Source of the DNA: Nitrososphaerales archaeon TH1177
GTDB taxonomy: Archaea > Thermoproteota > Nitrososphaeria > Nitrososphaerales > Nitrososphaeraceae
Length of the DNA stretch: 20,783 bases
Assembly: GCA_014523515.1 (NCBI GenBank)
Contig: JAATVJ010000038.1
Coordinates: 1-20,783 of the forward strand
Direction: 5' to 3'
This document shows, piece by piece, positions 8,032 to 14,363 of the stretch (positions within the stretch are counted from its first letter, which is position 1; every line of letters starts with the position of its first letter). Under the pieces are notes generated by a model that made no database searches, was not told where the DNA came from, and was given only the letters and a program-made list of their open reading frames with translations. A program made the position numbers and the translations under genes.

Positions 8032-8049
8032 CTATAAAACATTTTATAG
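8032..8049. promoter_or_regulatory. Palindromic promoter/operator of the winged-helix gene
   Basis: CTATAAAA (8032-8039), two bases, then TTTTATAG (8042-8049) form a perfect inverted repeat that contains a TATA box. Its centre is about 30 nt before the ATG at 8071. Because the gene encodes a DNA-binding protein, autoregulation through this site is a fair inference. Confidence 0.55.
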
Positions 8050-8070
8050 AGGGTAAAAAGAAATAATAAA

Positions 8071-9027
8071 ATGAAAAAAAAGACTATAATCTATGATCGT
8101 AATGGAAATACCATAAGTAAAAAAATTTTATTGTTTGATAATGTAACTGACATGAGAATTCTATCGAATAATATTGCATGGAAAATAATAGAACTATTAT
8201 CAATTAAGGCTATGTATCCTGCACAAATAGCAAAAGAATTAAAACTTTTTGAGCAAACAGTATATTATTATATTAGAAAATTAGTTCAAATTGGAGCTAT
8301 AGAACAAGTAGGAACAAGTTTAATAAGGGGAGGTACAGCTAGACTTTACTCAACCACAAGTCCTTCATTTGGTTTAGAACTTGAAGGAGAAGGGAAGGAA
8401 TTAGAATTTCCAAATTACTCAAAAAAACAAAAGAGAAAAAATGTACCTTCTATATTAAAAGAGTTTTATGAAGATAATTCATTTTATGGATTAATAGTTG
8501 TAGGAGCACCTGATCCTCATGGTCCTTACAAATCTTCTTCAAGAGATGGACATTATGCTGTTCATTTGAGTTTTTATCTGGGAACATTATGTGATGATTC
8601 ATCGTCTAGCTTCATAGTTAAATTGGATGTAGATGCAAAAGCAGAAAAGGATATTGATAATATAAATTTAATATTAGTTGGAGGTCCAGGAACCAATATT
8701 GTTACTTCTGAATTCAACAAATACCTTCCAATTCAATTTAATGAAGATAATTATTGGTCAGGGTTAATTGACAAATCAGGGAGAATATTTAATATGGATA
8801 ATCATGGATTAATTGCTAAAATAAATAATCCCTATAACAAAGATAAGAAAATTCTAGTTCTAGCAGGAGTAAGGACTATAGGAACAAAAGCAGCAGTAAT
8901 TGCATTAACCAATTATGGAAACAAAATATTTGACAAGTATAGGAATGATGATGAATTGGCATTAGTCGTTCAAGGATTCGACATGAATTCAGATGGAAAA
9001 ATTGATCATGTTGATATTGTTTCTTAA
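8071..9027 (+). CDS. Winged-helix regulator with S-layer C-terminal-like domain
   Basis: A 318-residue protein with two parts. Residues about 27-95 are an ArsR-like winged helix: I-A-W-K-I-I-E-L-L, then Y-P-A-Q-I-A-K-E-L, then a recognition helix with V-Y-Y-Y-I-R-K-L, and a G-G-T-A-R-L-Y-S wing. Residues about 140-318 contain I-L-V-G-G-P-G-T-N near 201-209, L-V-L-A-G-V-R-T-I-G-T-K-A-A near 262-275, and a final D-M-N-S-D-G-K-I-D-H-V-D-I. This pattern resembles the C-terminal domain of archaeal S-layer proteins. The last motif looks like an EF-hand calcium loop. There is no signal peptide or membrane segment, so the protein should be cytosolic, unlike an S-layer protein. Its ligand and targets are unknown. 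It converges on rps4 with three bases between stop codons. Confidence 0.75.
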   Translation: MKKKTIIYDRNGNTISKKILLFDNVTDMRILSNNIAWKIIELLSIKAMYPAQIAKELKLFEQTVYYYIRKLVQIGAIEQVGTSLIRGGTARLYSTTSPSFGLELEGEGKELEFPNYSKKQKRKNVPSILKEFYEDNSFYGLIVVGAPDPHGPYKSSSRDGHYAVHLSFYLGTLCDDSSSSFIVKLDVDAKAEKDIDNINLILVGGPGTNIVTSEFNKYLPIQFNEDNYWSGLIDKSGRIFNMDNHGLIAKINNPYNKDKKILVLAGVRTIGTKAAVIALTNYGNKIFDKYRNDDELALVVQGFDMNSDGKIDHVDIVS

Positions 9028-9030
9028 TTA

Positions 9031-9537
9031 TTAACTGGTTTGAGGATTTTGTAATCGAGTAATAAATTCATCATGTAAGACAATTGCAGGTTCTTCATCT
9101 TTCTTTACTATGTAACCAGGAATGTTAATAATTCTTTCACCTATTGAGACATGACCATGGACTACTAATTGTCTTGATTGTTGTGGAGATTTTGATATAC
9201 CTTTTTTCATAATTATGGTTTGCAATCGTCTTTCTAAAATATCTTCCAATTTTAAATTAAGAACATCATCTACAGTTGCAGATTCTTTTACTAATCCAAG
9301 TTTATTAAGATAGTTTAAAAGTTTAGTTTCTTGTACTTGCCTTGCCTCAACTGTTAAAGCTAATAATTCACGTGCTTGATTTCTTATATCTGCAATCTTA
9401 GTTTGTGCTTTCCACAATTCTCTTTTGCTTCTAAGACCATAAGATCCAATAAGATACAACTCTGAACTTAATAGCTCTGTAGTCCATATTTGACGTGGTC
9501 TTCGGAATGTTTTTCTTGATTTTTTTGGATCGCCCAT
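9031..9537 (-). CDS. rps4: Small ribosomal subunit protein uS4
   Basis: A 168-residue archaeal uS4, a primary 16S rRNA-binding protein needed early in 30S assembly. It begins G-D-P-K-K-S-R-K-T-F-R-R-P, typical of archaeal S4. The S4 RNA-binding domain (about 100-160) includes E-R-R-L-Q-T-I, then S-P-Q-Q-S-R-Q-L-V-V-H-G-H-V-S-I-G and I-N-I-P-G-Y-I-V. Its ATG shares one base with the rps13 stop codon (TAATG), so the two are translated from one message. In many archaea rps11 follows S4. Here the next gene is the convergent winged-helix gene, so rps11 must lie elsewhere. Confidence 0.96.
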   Translation of the reverse strand: MGDPKKSRKTFRRPRQIWTTELLSSELYLIGSYGLRSKRELWKAQTKIADIRNQARELLALTVEARQVQETKLLNYLNKLGLVKESATVDDVLNLKLEDILERRLQTIIMKKGISKSPQQSRQLVVHGHVSIGERIINIPGYIVKKDEEPAIVLHDEFITRLQNPQTS

Positions 9538-10019
9538 TACTTACCACTTTTTTGCTCTTTTGGTGTAGTCAATGTAGTTTTGCGTACTCCTACTGCACTA
9601 GCTCTTCTACCTGTAGTACGTGTGCGTTGACCTCTAACACGTAATCCAAACATATGTCTATAGCCTCTCCAACTCATAATGCTTTTTTCTCTATCTATAT
9701 CGTTTGACACAATAAAATCCAAATCCGATGTAAGTAAATGAAGGTTAGAGCCAGTATCCATATCTTTTCTCCTATTAAAGTAGAAAGATGGAATACCGAT
9801 TTTATTAGGATCTTTAAGAGCATTCTCTATATCATGTAATTCTTTATCAGTAAGAAGACCAACTCTAATATATGGATTAATATTTAATTTTTGAAGTAAT
9901 ATTTGGGCAAAATTATAACCAACACCCTTAACTTTACTCAAAGCGACAGTTATTTTTTTATCTCCTTCTACATCTTTTCCCATGATTCTAACAATATGTT
10001 TATAGTCTGCTGTTGACAA
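9537..10019 (-). CDS. rps13: Small ribosomal subunit protein uS13
   Basis: A 160-residue archaeal uS13, a protein of the 30S head that contacts the P-site tRNA and the large subunit. Family features are the N-terminal Y-K-H-I-V-R-I-M-G, the helix-two-turn-helix region around V-K-G-V-G-Y-N-F-A-Q, W-R-G-Y-R-H-M-F-G-L-R-V-R-G-Q-R-T-R-T-T-G-R in the C-terminal third, and a basic tail. The start appears to be TTG at 10019, since no ATG lies near the conserved beginning. A TATA-like box is 28 nt upstream, in keeping with a leaderless transcript. It is first in a two-gene ribosomal operon. Confidence 0.96.
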   Translation of the reverse strand: MSTADYKHIVRIMGKDVEGDKKITVALSKVKGVGYNFAQILLQKLNINPYIRVGLLTDKELHDIENALKDPNKIGIPSFYFNRRKDMDTGSNLHLLTSDLDFIVSNDIDREKSIMSWRGYRHMFGLRVRGQRTRTTGRRASAVGVRKTTLTTPKEQKSGK

Positions 10020-10041
10020 CTCTTAAAACTAGGGTTAAGAC

Positions 10042-10050
10042 CTAAATAAA
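10042..10050 (-). promoter_or_regulatory. TATA-like box of rps13-rps4
   Basis: TTTATTTAG on the minus strand is centred about 28 nt before the TTG start at 10019, the spacing of a leaderless archaeal promoter. It supports that unusual start codon. Confidence 0.45.
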
Positions 10051-10189
10051 AATCATACTAGAATTGAAGGGAAAAGTAATTTCAATAAAAATATATAAAA
10101 TGTAGTTTAATAAAATTAAACAAGACGAAATGAATATTTTATAAATTTTTAAATAAAAACATACGAATTTATTTATAAAATACTATTAG

Positions 10190-10203
10190 ACTATTATAAT
10201 AGT
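10190..10203. repeat. 14-bp perfect palindrome before the mini-ORF
   Basis: ACTATTATAATAGT equals its own reverse complement. A third half-site, CTATTA, occurs at 10183-10188, two bases before the palindrome's own CTATTA. A TATA-like TTTATAAAA at 10172-10180 precedes it, so the palindrome falls where transcription would begin. The layout resembles an operator. Confidence 0.6.
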
Positions 10204-10206
10204 AAA

Positions 10207-10281
10207 ATGTCAAAGAATAAGAATAAGAATAAGAATAAGAATAAGAATAATAAACTAAAAAGATCAAAAAATACAATATAA
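10207..10281 (+). CDS. Possible 24-residue Lys/Asn repeat peptide
   Basis: A short ATG ORF opens M-S-K and continues with six Asn-Lys pairs, then N-N-K-L-K-R-S-K-N-T-I and a TAA stop. The peptide is strongly basic and would be disordered. A TATA-like box lies about 31 nt before the ATG, and a palindrome ends three bases before it. Those signals make transcription plausible. The repeat itself (AATAAG units) could equally be a replication-slippage tract that happens to be open. No family is recognised, and translation cannot be judged from one genome. Confidence 0.3.
   Translation: MSKNKNKNKNKNKNNKLKRSKNTI
10213..10248. repeat. Hexanucleotide tandem repeat (AAGAAT)6
   Basis: Six consecutive AAGAAT units form a 36-base simple repeat. 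It keeps frame as Lys-Asn, and any whole-unit change would keep the mini-ORF open. Confidence 0.85.
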
Positions 10282-10406
10282 CAACCTTTAATAACACAAT
10301 TGAAAAAAATGTAATTAGCAATAGCAATCTACTAGTTTAATTTATATTATTTATAAAAAATAATTTTCAACTAACAGAACATATTATGCAAGTCTTTTTA
10401 ACAATG

Positions 10407-10413
10407 TTTAAAT
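10407..10413 (+). promoter_or_regulatory. TATA-like box of the first AAA+/VWA pair
   Basis: TTTAAAT is centred 29 nt before the TTG at 10439. This supports that TTG as the true first codon of a leaderless message, against the ATG at 10463. Confidence 0.45.
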
Positions 10414-10438
10414 TTTGTTTTAATCAGCAAGAAATCTG

Positions 10439-12100
10439 TTGAATTTTAAAGATATTGAGAAGATGGTATTAGACTCTTACCAATCTCATCCAACATATAA
10501 TGAAATATTTCCTGGTGTTCCAGAAAATTATAAAGAAATCAAGACATTACGGGACCTTCTGGAAATAAATTATAAACATGTTAAAGTTGATCGCCAAATT
10601 AGAGGAAATTTAATAAGGCTTATTAAAAAAGGTGAAAATCCATATAGGGGAATCATTGGATATGATAATGATATAATACCGTCAATCAATAGAGCAATTC
10701 TTGCTGGTCATGACCTATTATTGGTAGGACAAATAGGTCAGGCTAAAACAAAACTATCTGAAGCTATCTCCAAAAATCTCTTATCACCAATACCTATTAT
10801 TAGAGAATCATTAACTAATGATATCCCCACAACAATTAGGCCTGAAGAAATGATTTCCTTATTAGAAGACAAAGAAATTGTACATTATTCGCCAAGGTTC
10901 ACTATTTCAAAGGAAACAGAAGATAATATTAGAAATAATGGATTAGATTCTAAAATAGAGTGGATTAGTGGATCGGAAAGATATAGATATATTTTAGCAA
11001 CTCCTGATATTTCAGTTAAAGATTTAGTAGGACAAATTGACGCTATCAAAATAGCAAAAAAAGGAGTTGAAATATATAATATAGAGTCATATTCACCAGG
11101 TCAGCTATTACAAGCTAGGCATGGTATTTTGTGTATTGATGAATTACCTGTTTTAGATCCTAGAAAACAAGTTTCTTTATTAAGCGTGTTACAAGAAGGT
11201 AAATTTACTACTGGGTCATATCCTGTTTACTTTGAGCCAGATCTAAAAATAATAGCTACTTCTAATCCAATCGATTATACCCATTCTGGAAAAATAATAG
11301 AACCTTTATTTGATAGACTTCGAAGTCATATTGAAACACGTTATCCTACAAAAATCATTGATGAAATGCTTATAGCAATACAGGAGATAAAACTAAGTGA
11401 TCCAAAAAATATTATTTTACCTATTTTTATTTTGAAGACTATTGTTAACATTACGCAGCTAGCTAGAACAAATTCAGACATTAACCAAGACAAAGGGGTT
11501 AGTGTTAGAATGTCTATTCATTCAATTGAAGCAATTATTAGTGAGGCTGAACGAGTAAGAGCTTTAATTCATAATGTTAAGGCAGTACCTAGATTTTCAG
11601 ATATCAATAGCATACAACAAACATCGAAATTTGAATTATCTGAATTAGAGGACAATAATCAAAATAGAATAGAAATTTTAAATAAATTGATTTTTGAATC
11701 AATAAAAAATATATCTAGAGAATATATCCAAAACATCGATAGAGATGAAATTGGATTATTAAAAAATGAATTTGTTAAGAATAAAAAATTTATAGTATCA
11801 CAAAAATTTTTAGGAAATGAAAAGAGCGATTCTCTTAATGATTACGAAAATCAATTGAAAAACTTTCCGACATTCTTAAAAATAATGAACAAAATGGTAG
11901 AAATTATGGAAAATGAAAAAGACGAATTTACGAAGAATATGGAATATAATAGAATTGACATTAATGGATTGTCTTTTTCTAATAAACAAGATACAGAATA
12001 CAGAGCATCCATAGTAGAATTAGTACTTGAAGGTCTACGGAATTTAGATAATCCAATAGTCGACAGAAGAGAAAAGGAAATATATGAATCTATATATTAA
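10439..12100 (+). CDS. AAA+ ATPase, magnesium-chelatase subunit I-like
   Basis: A 553-residue AAA+ protein of the Mg-chelatase I/MoxR branch. The Walker A loop is GQIGQAKT at about 97-104, with Ala in place of the usual Gly before the Lys. Walker B is C-I-D-E-L with Asp234-Glu235. Sensor 1 is A-T-S-N-P-I-D-Y-T, and F-D-R-L-R-S-H probably gives the arginine finger. The chain is longer than classic ChlI (about 340 residues): an N-terminal 70-residue helical region and a C-terminal helical part (about 400-553) are added. ATPases of this type form hexamers that act with a VWA partner to load metal or remodel a target enzyme. The partner is the next gene, whose start overlaps this one by 17 bases. 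Start is TTG at 10439; ATG at 10463 is the alternative. The client is unknown. Confidence 0.82.
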   Translation: MNFKDIEKMVLDSYQSHPTYNEIFPGVPENYKEIKTLRDLLEINYKHVKVDRQIRGNLIRLIKKGENPYRGIIGYDNDIIPSINRAILAGHDLLLVGQIGQAKTKLSEAISKNLLSPIPIIRESLTNDIPTTIRPEEMISLLEDKEIVHYSPRFTISKETEDNIRNNGLDSKIEWISGSERYRYILATPDISVKDLVGQIDAIKIAKKGVEIYNIESYSPGQLLQARHGILCIDELPVLDPRKQVSLLSVLQEGKFTTGSYPVYFEPDLKIIATSNPIDYTHSGKIIEPLFDRLRSHIETRYPTKIIDEMLIAIQEIKLSDPKNIILPIFILKTIVNITQLARTNSDINQDKGVSVRMSIHSIEAIISEAERVRALIHNVKAVPRFSDINSIQQTSKFELSELEDNNQNRIEILNKLIFESIKNISREYIQNIDRDEIGLLKNEFVKNKKFIVSQKFLGNEKSDSLNDYENQLKNFPTFLKIMNKMVEIMENEKDEFTKNMEYNRIDINGLSFSNKQDTEYRASIVELVLEGLRNLDNPIVDRREKEIYESIY

Positions 12101-13499
12101 CAAGTCAAAAGATTTCATTTATTTTCCTTTAAAAAAAGAATCATCTAATAATACTTCAAATAAAAAATTTGAAGATCAAGAAGAACAAAACTTAAATCCA
12201 GAGTTACTAGAAGATCTACTAAAATCAATTGGACGAGAAATTCTCAAAGAAAGGACACCCACGTTAGAGGAATTAGAACAAACCTTACAAGAAAGCATAA
12301 GAAAAAAAGAAGAAAAGAATCAGGATAAATATAAGAAAGAAAATGATTTTGATTACAAAAATGATATATATCCAACAACTAGATCTTACAAAAATGTAAA
12401 ATCAAATAAATCCATTATTACAACCCTTATGAAAAAGGGTTATCTAAAAAATTCAGAAAAATGGTTAAGTAGTAAAGGATTTGTGAATATTGGCGGAAAA
12501 ATACTACAAGATGTTATGAAAGAATTAAAAAAAGGTGATTTTGGAATACATGAAACCAAAAATTTTGGATATGGATCCCTTTTGTTAGACACAACAAAAA
12601 AATATGAAATTGGTGATGATATTAGATTAATTAATGTTCCAAATTCATTATTAAATTCAATTCAAAGACTTGCAAAAAAAAATGGGAAAATTGAAATACC
12701 GATAAAATTTGATATTGAAGATTTTGAAGAATATGAAACTATTCAGGATGTTAGAGTTTCAATAGTATATTGCATTGATCTCAGTTCCACAATGAGATAT
12801 TCTACAATGTATGGAGATTTAAGTAGAATAGAAGCTGCTAAGAGAGCACTATGGTCTTTGTATCTATTACATAAAAAATATTTTCCTTCTGACACAATAA
12901 ACATAGTAGGATTTGGCGCGTTAGCTTCTAAAATACATCCTCAAGATATTCCTTATTTAAAAACTTTTGAGCCTGGTGTTGATTTCCTTCATTATACAAA
13001 TTACCAAGCAGCATTAAGGTTATCAAAAAAAATTTTAGAAAAAAATCCAGTAGAAAATAAAAGAATTGTCCTTATTACAGATGGGCATCCTAGTGCATGT
13101 TTTATTGATAATGAAAATGAACAGCAAAAAATACTTTCACAAAGACCATATTCTCATTTTTATATTCCTGATAAAAATACAATAAATTCCATTAAGAAAA
13201 GTCAGGAAATGAATTTAGATATAAATTCAGGAGAATTAGTATATTTGTGTTATAGATATAGACAAGTTGATCAATTTATAGGTGAGCGTACTATAATTGA
13301 GGCCAAAAAATGTCATAAAAAGGGAATTCAGATTGATACTATAATGATAAGTGAAGAAGATTCGCTATTGAGTTATGTAAATGAAATGGAGAAATATGTA
13401 AATGGAAGATCTTATTATATTAATCCAGATTCAATAGACAAGATGTTATTAACTGATTACATAAATAATAAAAAGAAGCTAATTTACTCAAATACATAA
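12084..13499 (+). CDS. VWA-domain protein, magnesium-chelatase subunit D-like
   Basis: A 471-residue protein whose C-terminal half is a von Willebrand A domain (about 225-460). The metal-ion-dependent adhesion site is visible as D-L-S-S-T (Asp232 to Thr236) and T-D-G-H-P-S (Asp333). Residues about 20-115 are rich in Glu, Lys and Asn and probably unstructured, like the acidic linker of ChlD. Unlike ChlD it lacks an AAA+ half of its own. The ATG has an AAGGA Shine-Dalgarno motif at 12074-12078, five bases before it and inside the preceding gene, so the pair is translationally coupled. It should act as the adaptor that links the ATPase ring to a substrate through its MIDAS site. The substrate cannot be named from the sequence. 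Confidence 0.8.
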   Translation: MNLYINKSKDFIYFPLKKESSNNTSNKKFEDQEEQNLNPELLEDLLKSIGREILKERTPTLEELEQTLQESIRKKEEKNQDKYKKENDFDYKNDIYPTTRSYKNVKSNKSIITTLMKKGYLKNSEKWLSSKGFVNIGGKILQDVMKELKKGDFGIHETKNFGYGSLLLDTTKKYEIGDDIRLINVPNSLLNSIQRLAKKNGKIEIPIKFDIEDFEEYETIQDVRVSIVYCIDLSSTMRYSTMYGDLSRIEAAKRALWSLYLLHKKYFPSDTINIVGFGALASKIHPQDIPYLKTFEPGVDFLHYTNYQAALRLSKKILEKNPVENKRIVLITDGHPSACFIDNENEQQKILSQRPYSHFYIPDKNTINSIKKSQEMNLDINSGELVYLCYRYRQVDQFIGERTIIEAKKCHKKGIQIDTIMISEEDSLLSYVNEMEKYVNGRSYYINPDSIDKMLLTDYINNKKKLIYSNT

Positions 13500-13505
13500 T
13501 GTTTA

Positions 13506-13543
13506 ACAGTTATTGAGTTAATTTATAAATTAAACATAACTGT
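13506..13543. promoter_or_regulatory. Nested palindrome and TATA box before the second AAA+ gene
   Basis: Outer arms ACAGTTAT (13506-13513) and ATAACTGT (13536-13543) flank a perfect 16-bp palindrome, TTAATTTATAAATTAA (13518-13533). The palindrome contains TTTATAAAT, centred 28 nt before the ATG at 13554. It looks like a promoter with an overlapping operator, giving the second pair its own control. As RNA it could also form a hairpin ending the first pair. Confidence 0.6.
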
Positions 13544-13553
13544 AATATTGTTA

Positions 13554-14363
13554 ATGAGTAATGTAGTAGAGACCATCAATTATTTAGATTGGAATCAATC
13601 TATCGACATATTAAAGAAAGCCAAGAAAATTAAACTTTTTGCTCTTATAATTGGTCCTAAAGGAACAGGAAAAACTTCTCTGGTAAGAAAATTTGCATCT
13701 GAACTTGGCAAGAATATTTTTTCTGTAAACTTTAGTCTTAGAACAAGAGAATCTCATTTAATCGGAACTAAAACTATAGAACATGGTGAAATCAGTTTTG
13801 TAGAGGGAATTTTGGTAAAATCTATGAAAGAGGGAGGTATACTTTATTTAGATGAATTAAATGCTGCAGAACCTGATATGCTCCTAAGATTAGATGAAGC
13901 TTTAGATGATAGGAGGCAAATAATATTGAAAGAAGCAGAAGGTCAGATTATTAGAGCTAGTGAAGAATGGTTTGTAGTTGCTACAATCAATCCTTTATCA
14001 CATATTGGGACAAAAGAATTACCACCTCAACTTTTAAGCAGATTTCCAATAAGGCTTGCTTTAGATTATCCACCAGAGGAGACAGAACTTGAGATTATTA
14101 AACAACATACTACAGTAAATAACGATAATTTAATTAACATACAACGTGCTATAAAATTAGCAAGAGCATTAAGAGAAGCTGCTGGGGTAGAGGAACTTTT
14201 TTATGGACCGAGTTTAAGAGAAACAATTGCATATACTAAATTAGTAAATATTGGTACCGATCCTAAACTTGCGGCTGAAATAGTTTTTGCCAATACATAT
14301 AATCAATGGGGAGAAGTAGAATACAGAAAAGTTATGGATATGATAATTTCGATATTTGGTTGA
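13554..14363 (+). CDS. MoxR/NorQ-type AAA+ ATPase
   Basis: A 269-residue AAA+ ATPase of the MoxR group, close in size and motif order to NorQ/CbbQ. Walker A is G-P-K-G-T-G-K-T-S (about 34-42) and Walker B is L-Y-L-D-E-L-N with Asp100-Glu101. Sensor 1 is V-A-T-I-N-P, and L-L-S-R-F-P-I-R-L includes the likely arginine finger. NorQ and CbbQ form rings that, with a VWA protein, activate nitric oxide reductase or Rubisco; other MoxR proteins mature metalloenzymes. The open frame reaches back to a TTG at 13548, but the ATG at 13554 is preferred because the TATA box lies 28 nt before it. Its TGA stop overlaps the TTG start of the VWA gene (TTGA). Confidence 0.85.
   Translation: MSNVVETINYLDWNQSIDILKKAKKIKLFALIIGPKGTGKTSLVRKFASELGKNIFSVNFSLRTRESHLIGTKTIEHGEISFVEGILVKSMKEGGILYLDELNAAEPDMLLRLDEALDDRRQIILKEAEGQIIRASEEWFVVATINPLSHIGTKELPPQLLSRFPIRLALDYPPEETELEIIKQHTTVNNDNLINIQRAIKLARALREAAGVEELFYGPSLRETIAYTKLVNIGTDPKLAAEIVFANTYNQWGEVEYRKVMDMIISIFG

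Larger units (their letters stand above)
10020..10438. other. 419-base gap between rps13 and the first AAA+ gene
   Basis: This divergent gap is very AT-rich. It holds the rps13 promoter near 10046, a TATA-like box at 10172-10180, a 14-bp palindrome at 10190-10203, a lysine/asparagine mini-ORF at 10207-10281, and the TATA-like box of the AAA+ gene at 10407. Bases about 10282-10400 show nothing I can name. No tRNA fold or IS end was seen. Confidence 0.6.

Noticed and set aside
7895..8070. glmS ribozyme or riboswitch in the glmS leader
   Set aside because: The bacterial ribozyme is over 100 bases and lies in a 5' leader. Here the promoter appears to sit about 34 nt before the ATG, leaving no room, and no matching motifs were seen.
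10213..10248. Short direct repeats as a CRISPR array
   Set aside because: The units are six bases long and contiguous, with no unique spacers, and no cas gene is nearby. It is a simple tandem repeat.
10020..10438. tRNA or other structured RNA in the large gap
   Set aside because: No acceptor stem, T-loop GTTCRA or anticodon arm pattern was found by eye on either strand; the sequence is low-complexity AT.
10439..13499. Chlorophyll or bacteriochlorophyll magnesium chelatase
   Set aside because: Only I- and D-like subunits are present, with no H subunit or other pigment genes, and the rest of the window is archaeal housekeeping. The pair is better read as a general AAA+/VWA module.
14306..14360. 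ATG at 14306 as the start of the NorD-like gene
   Set aside because: It would overlap the ATPase gene by 58 bases, and the extra 18 residues lie wholly within that overlap. The TTG overlapping the upstream stop is simpler.
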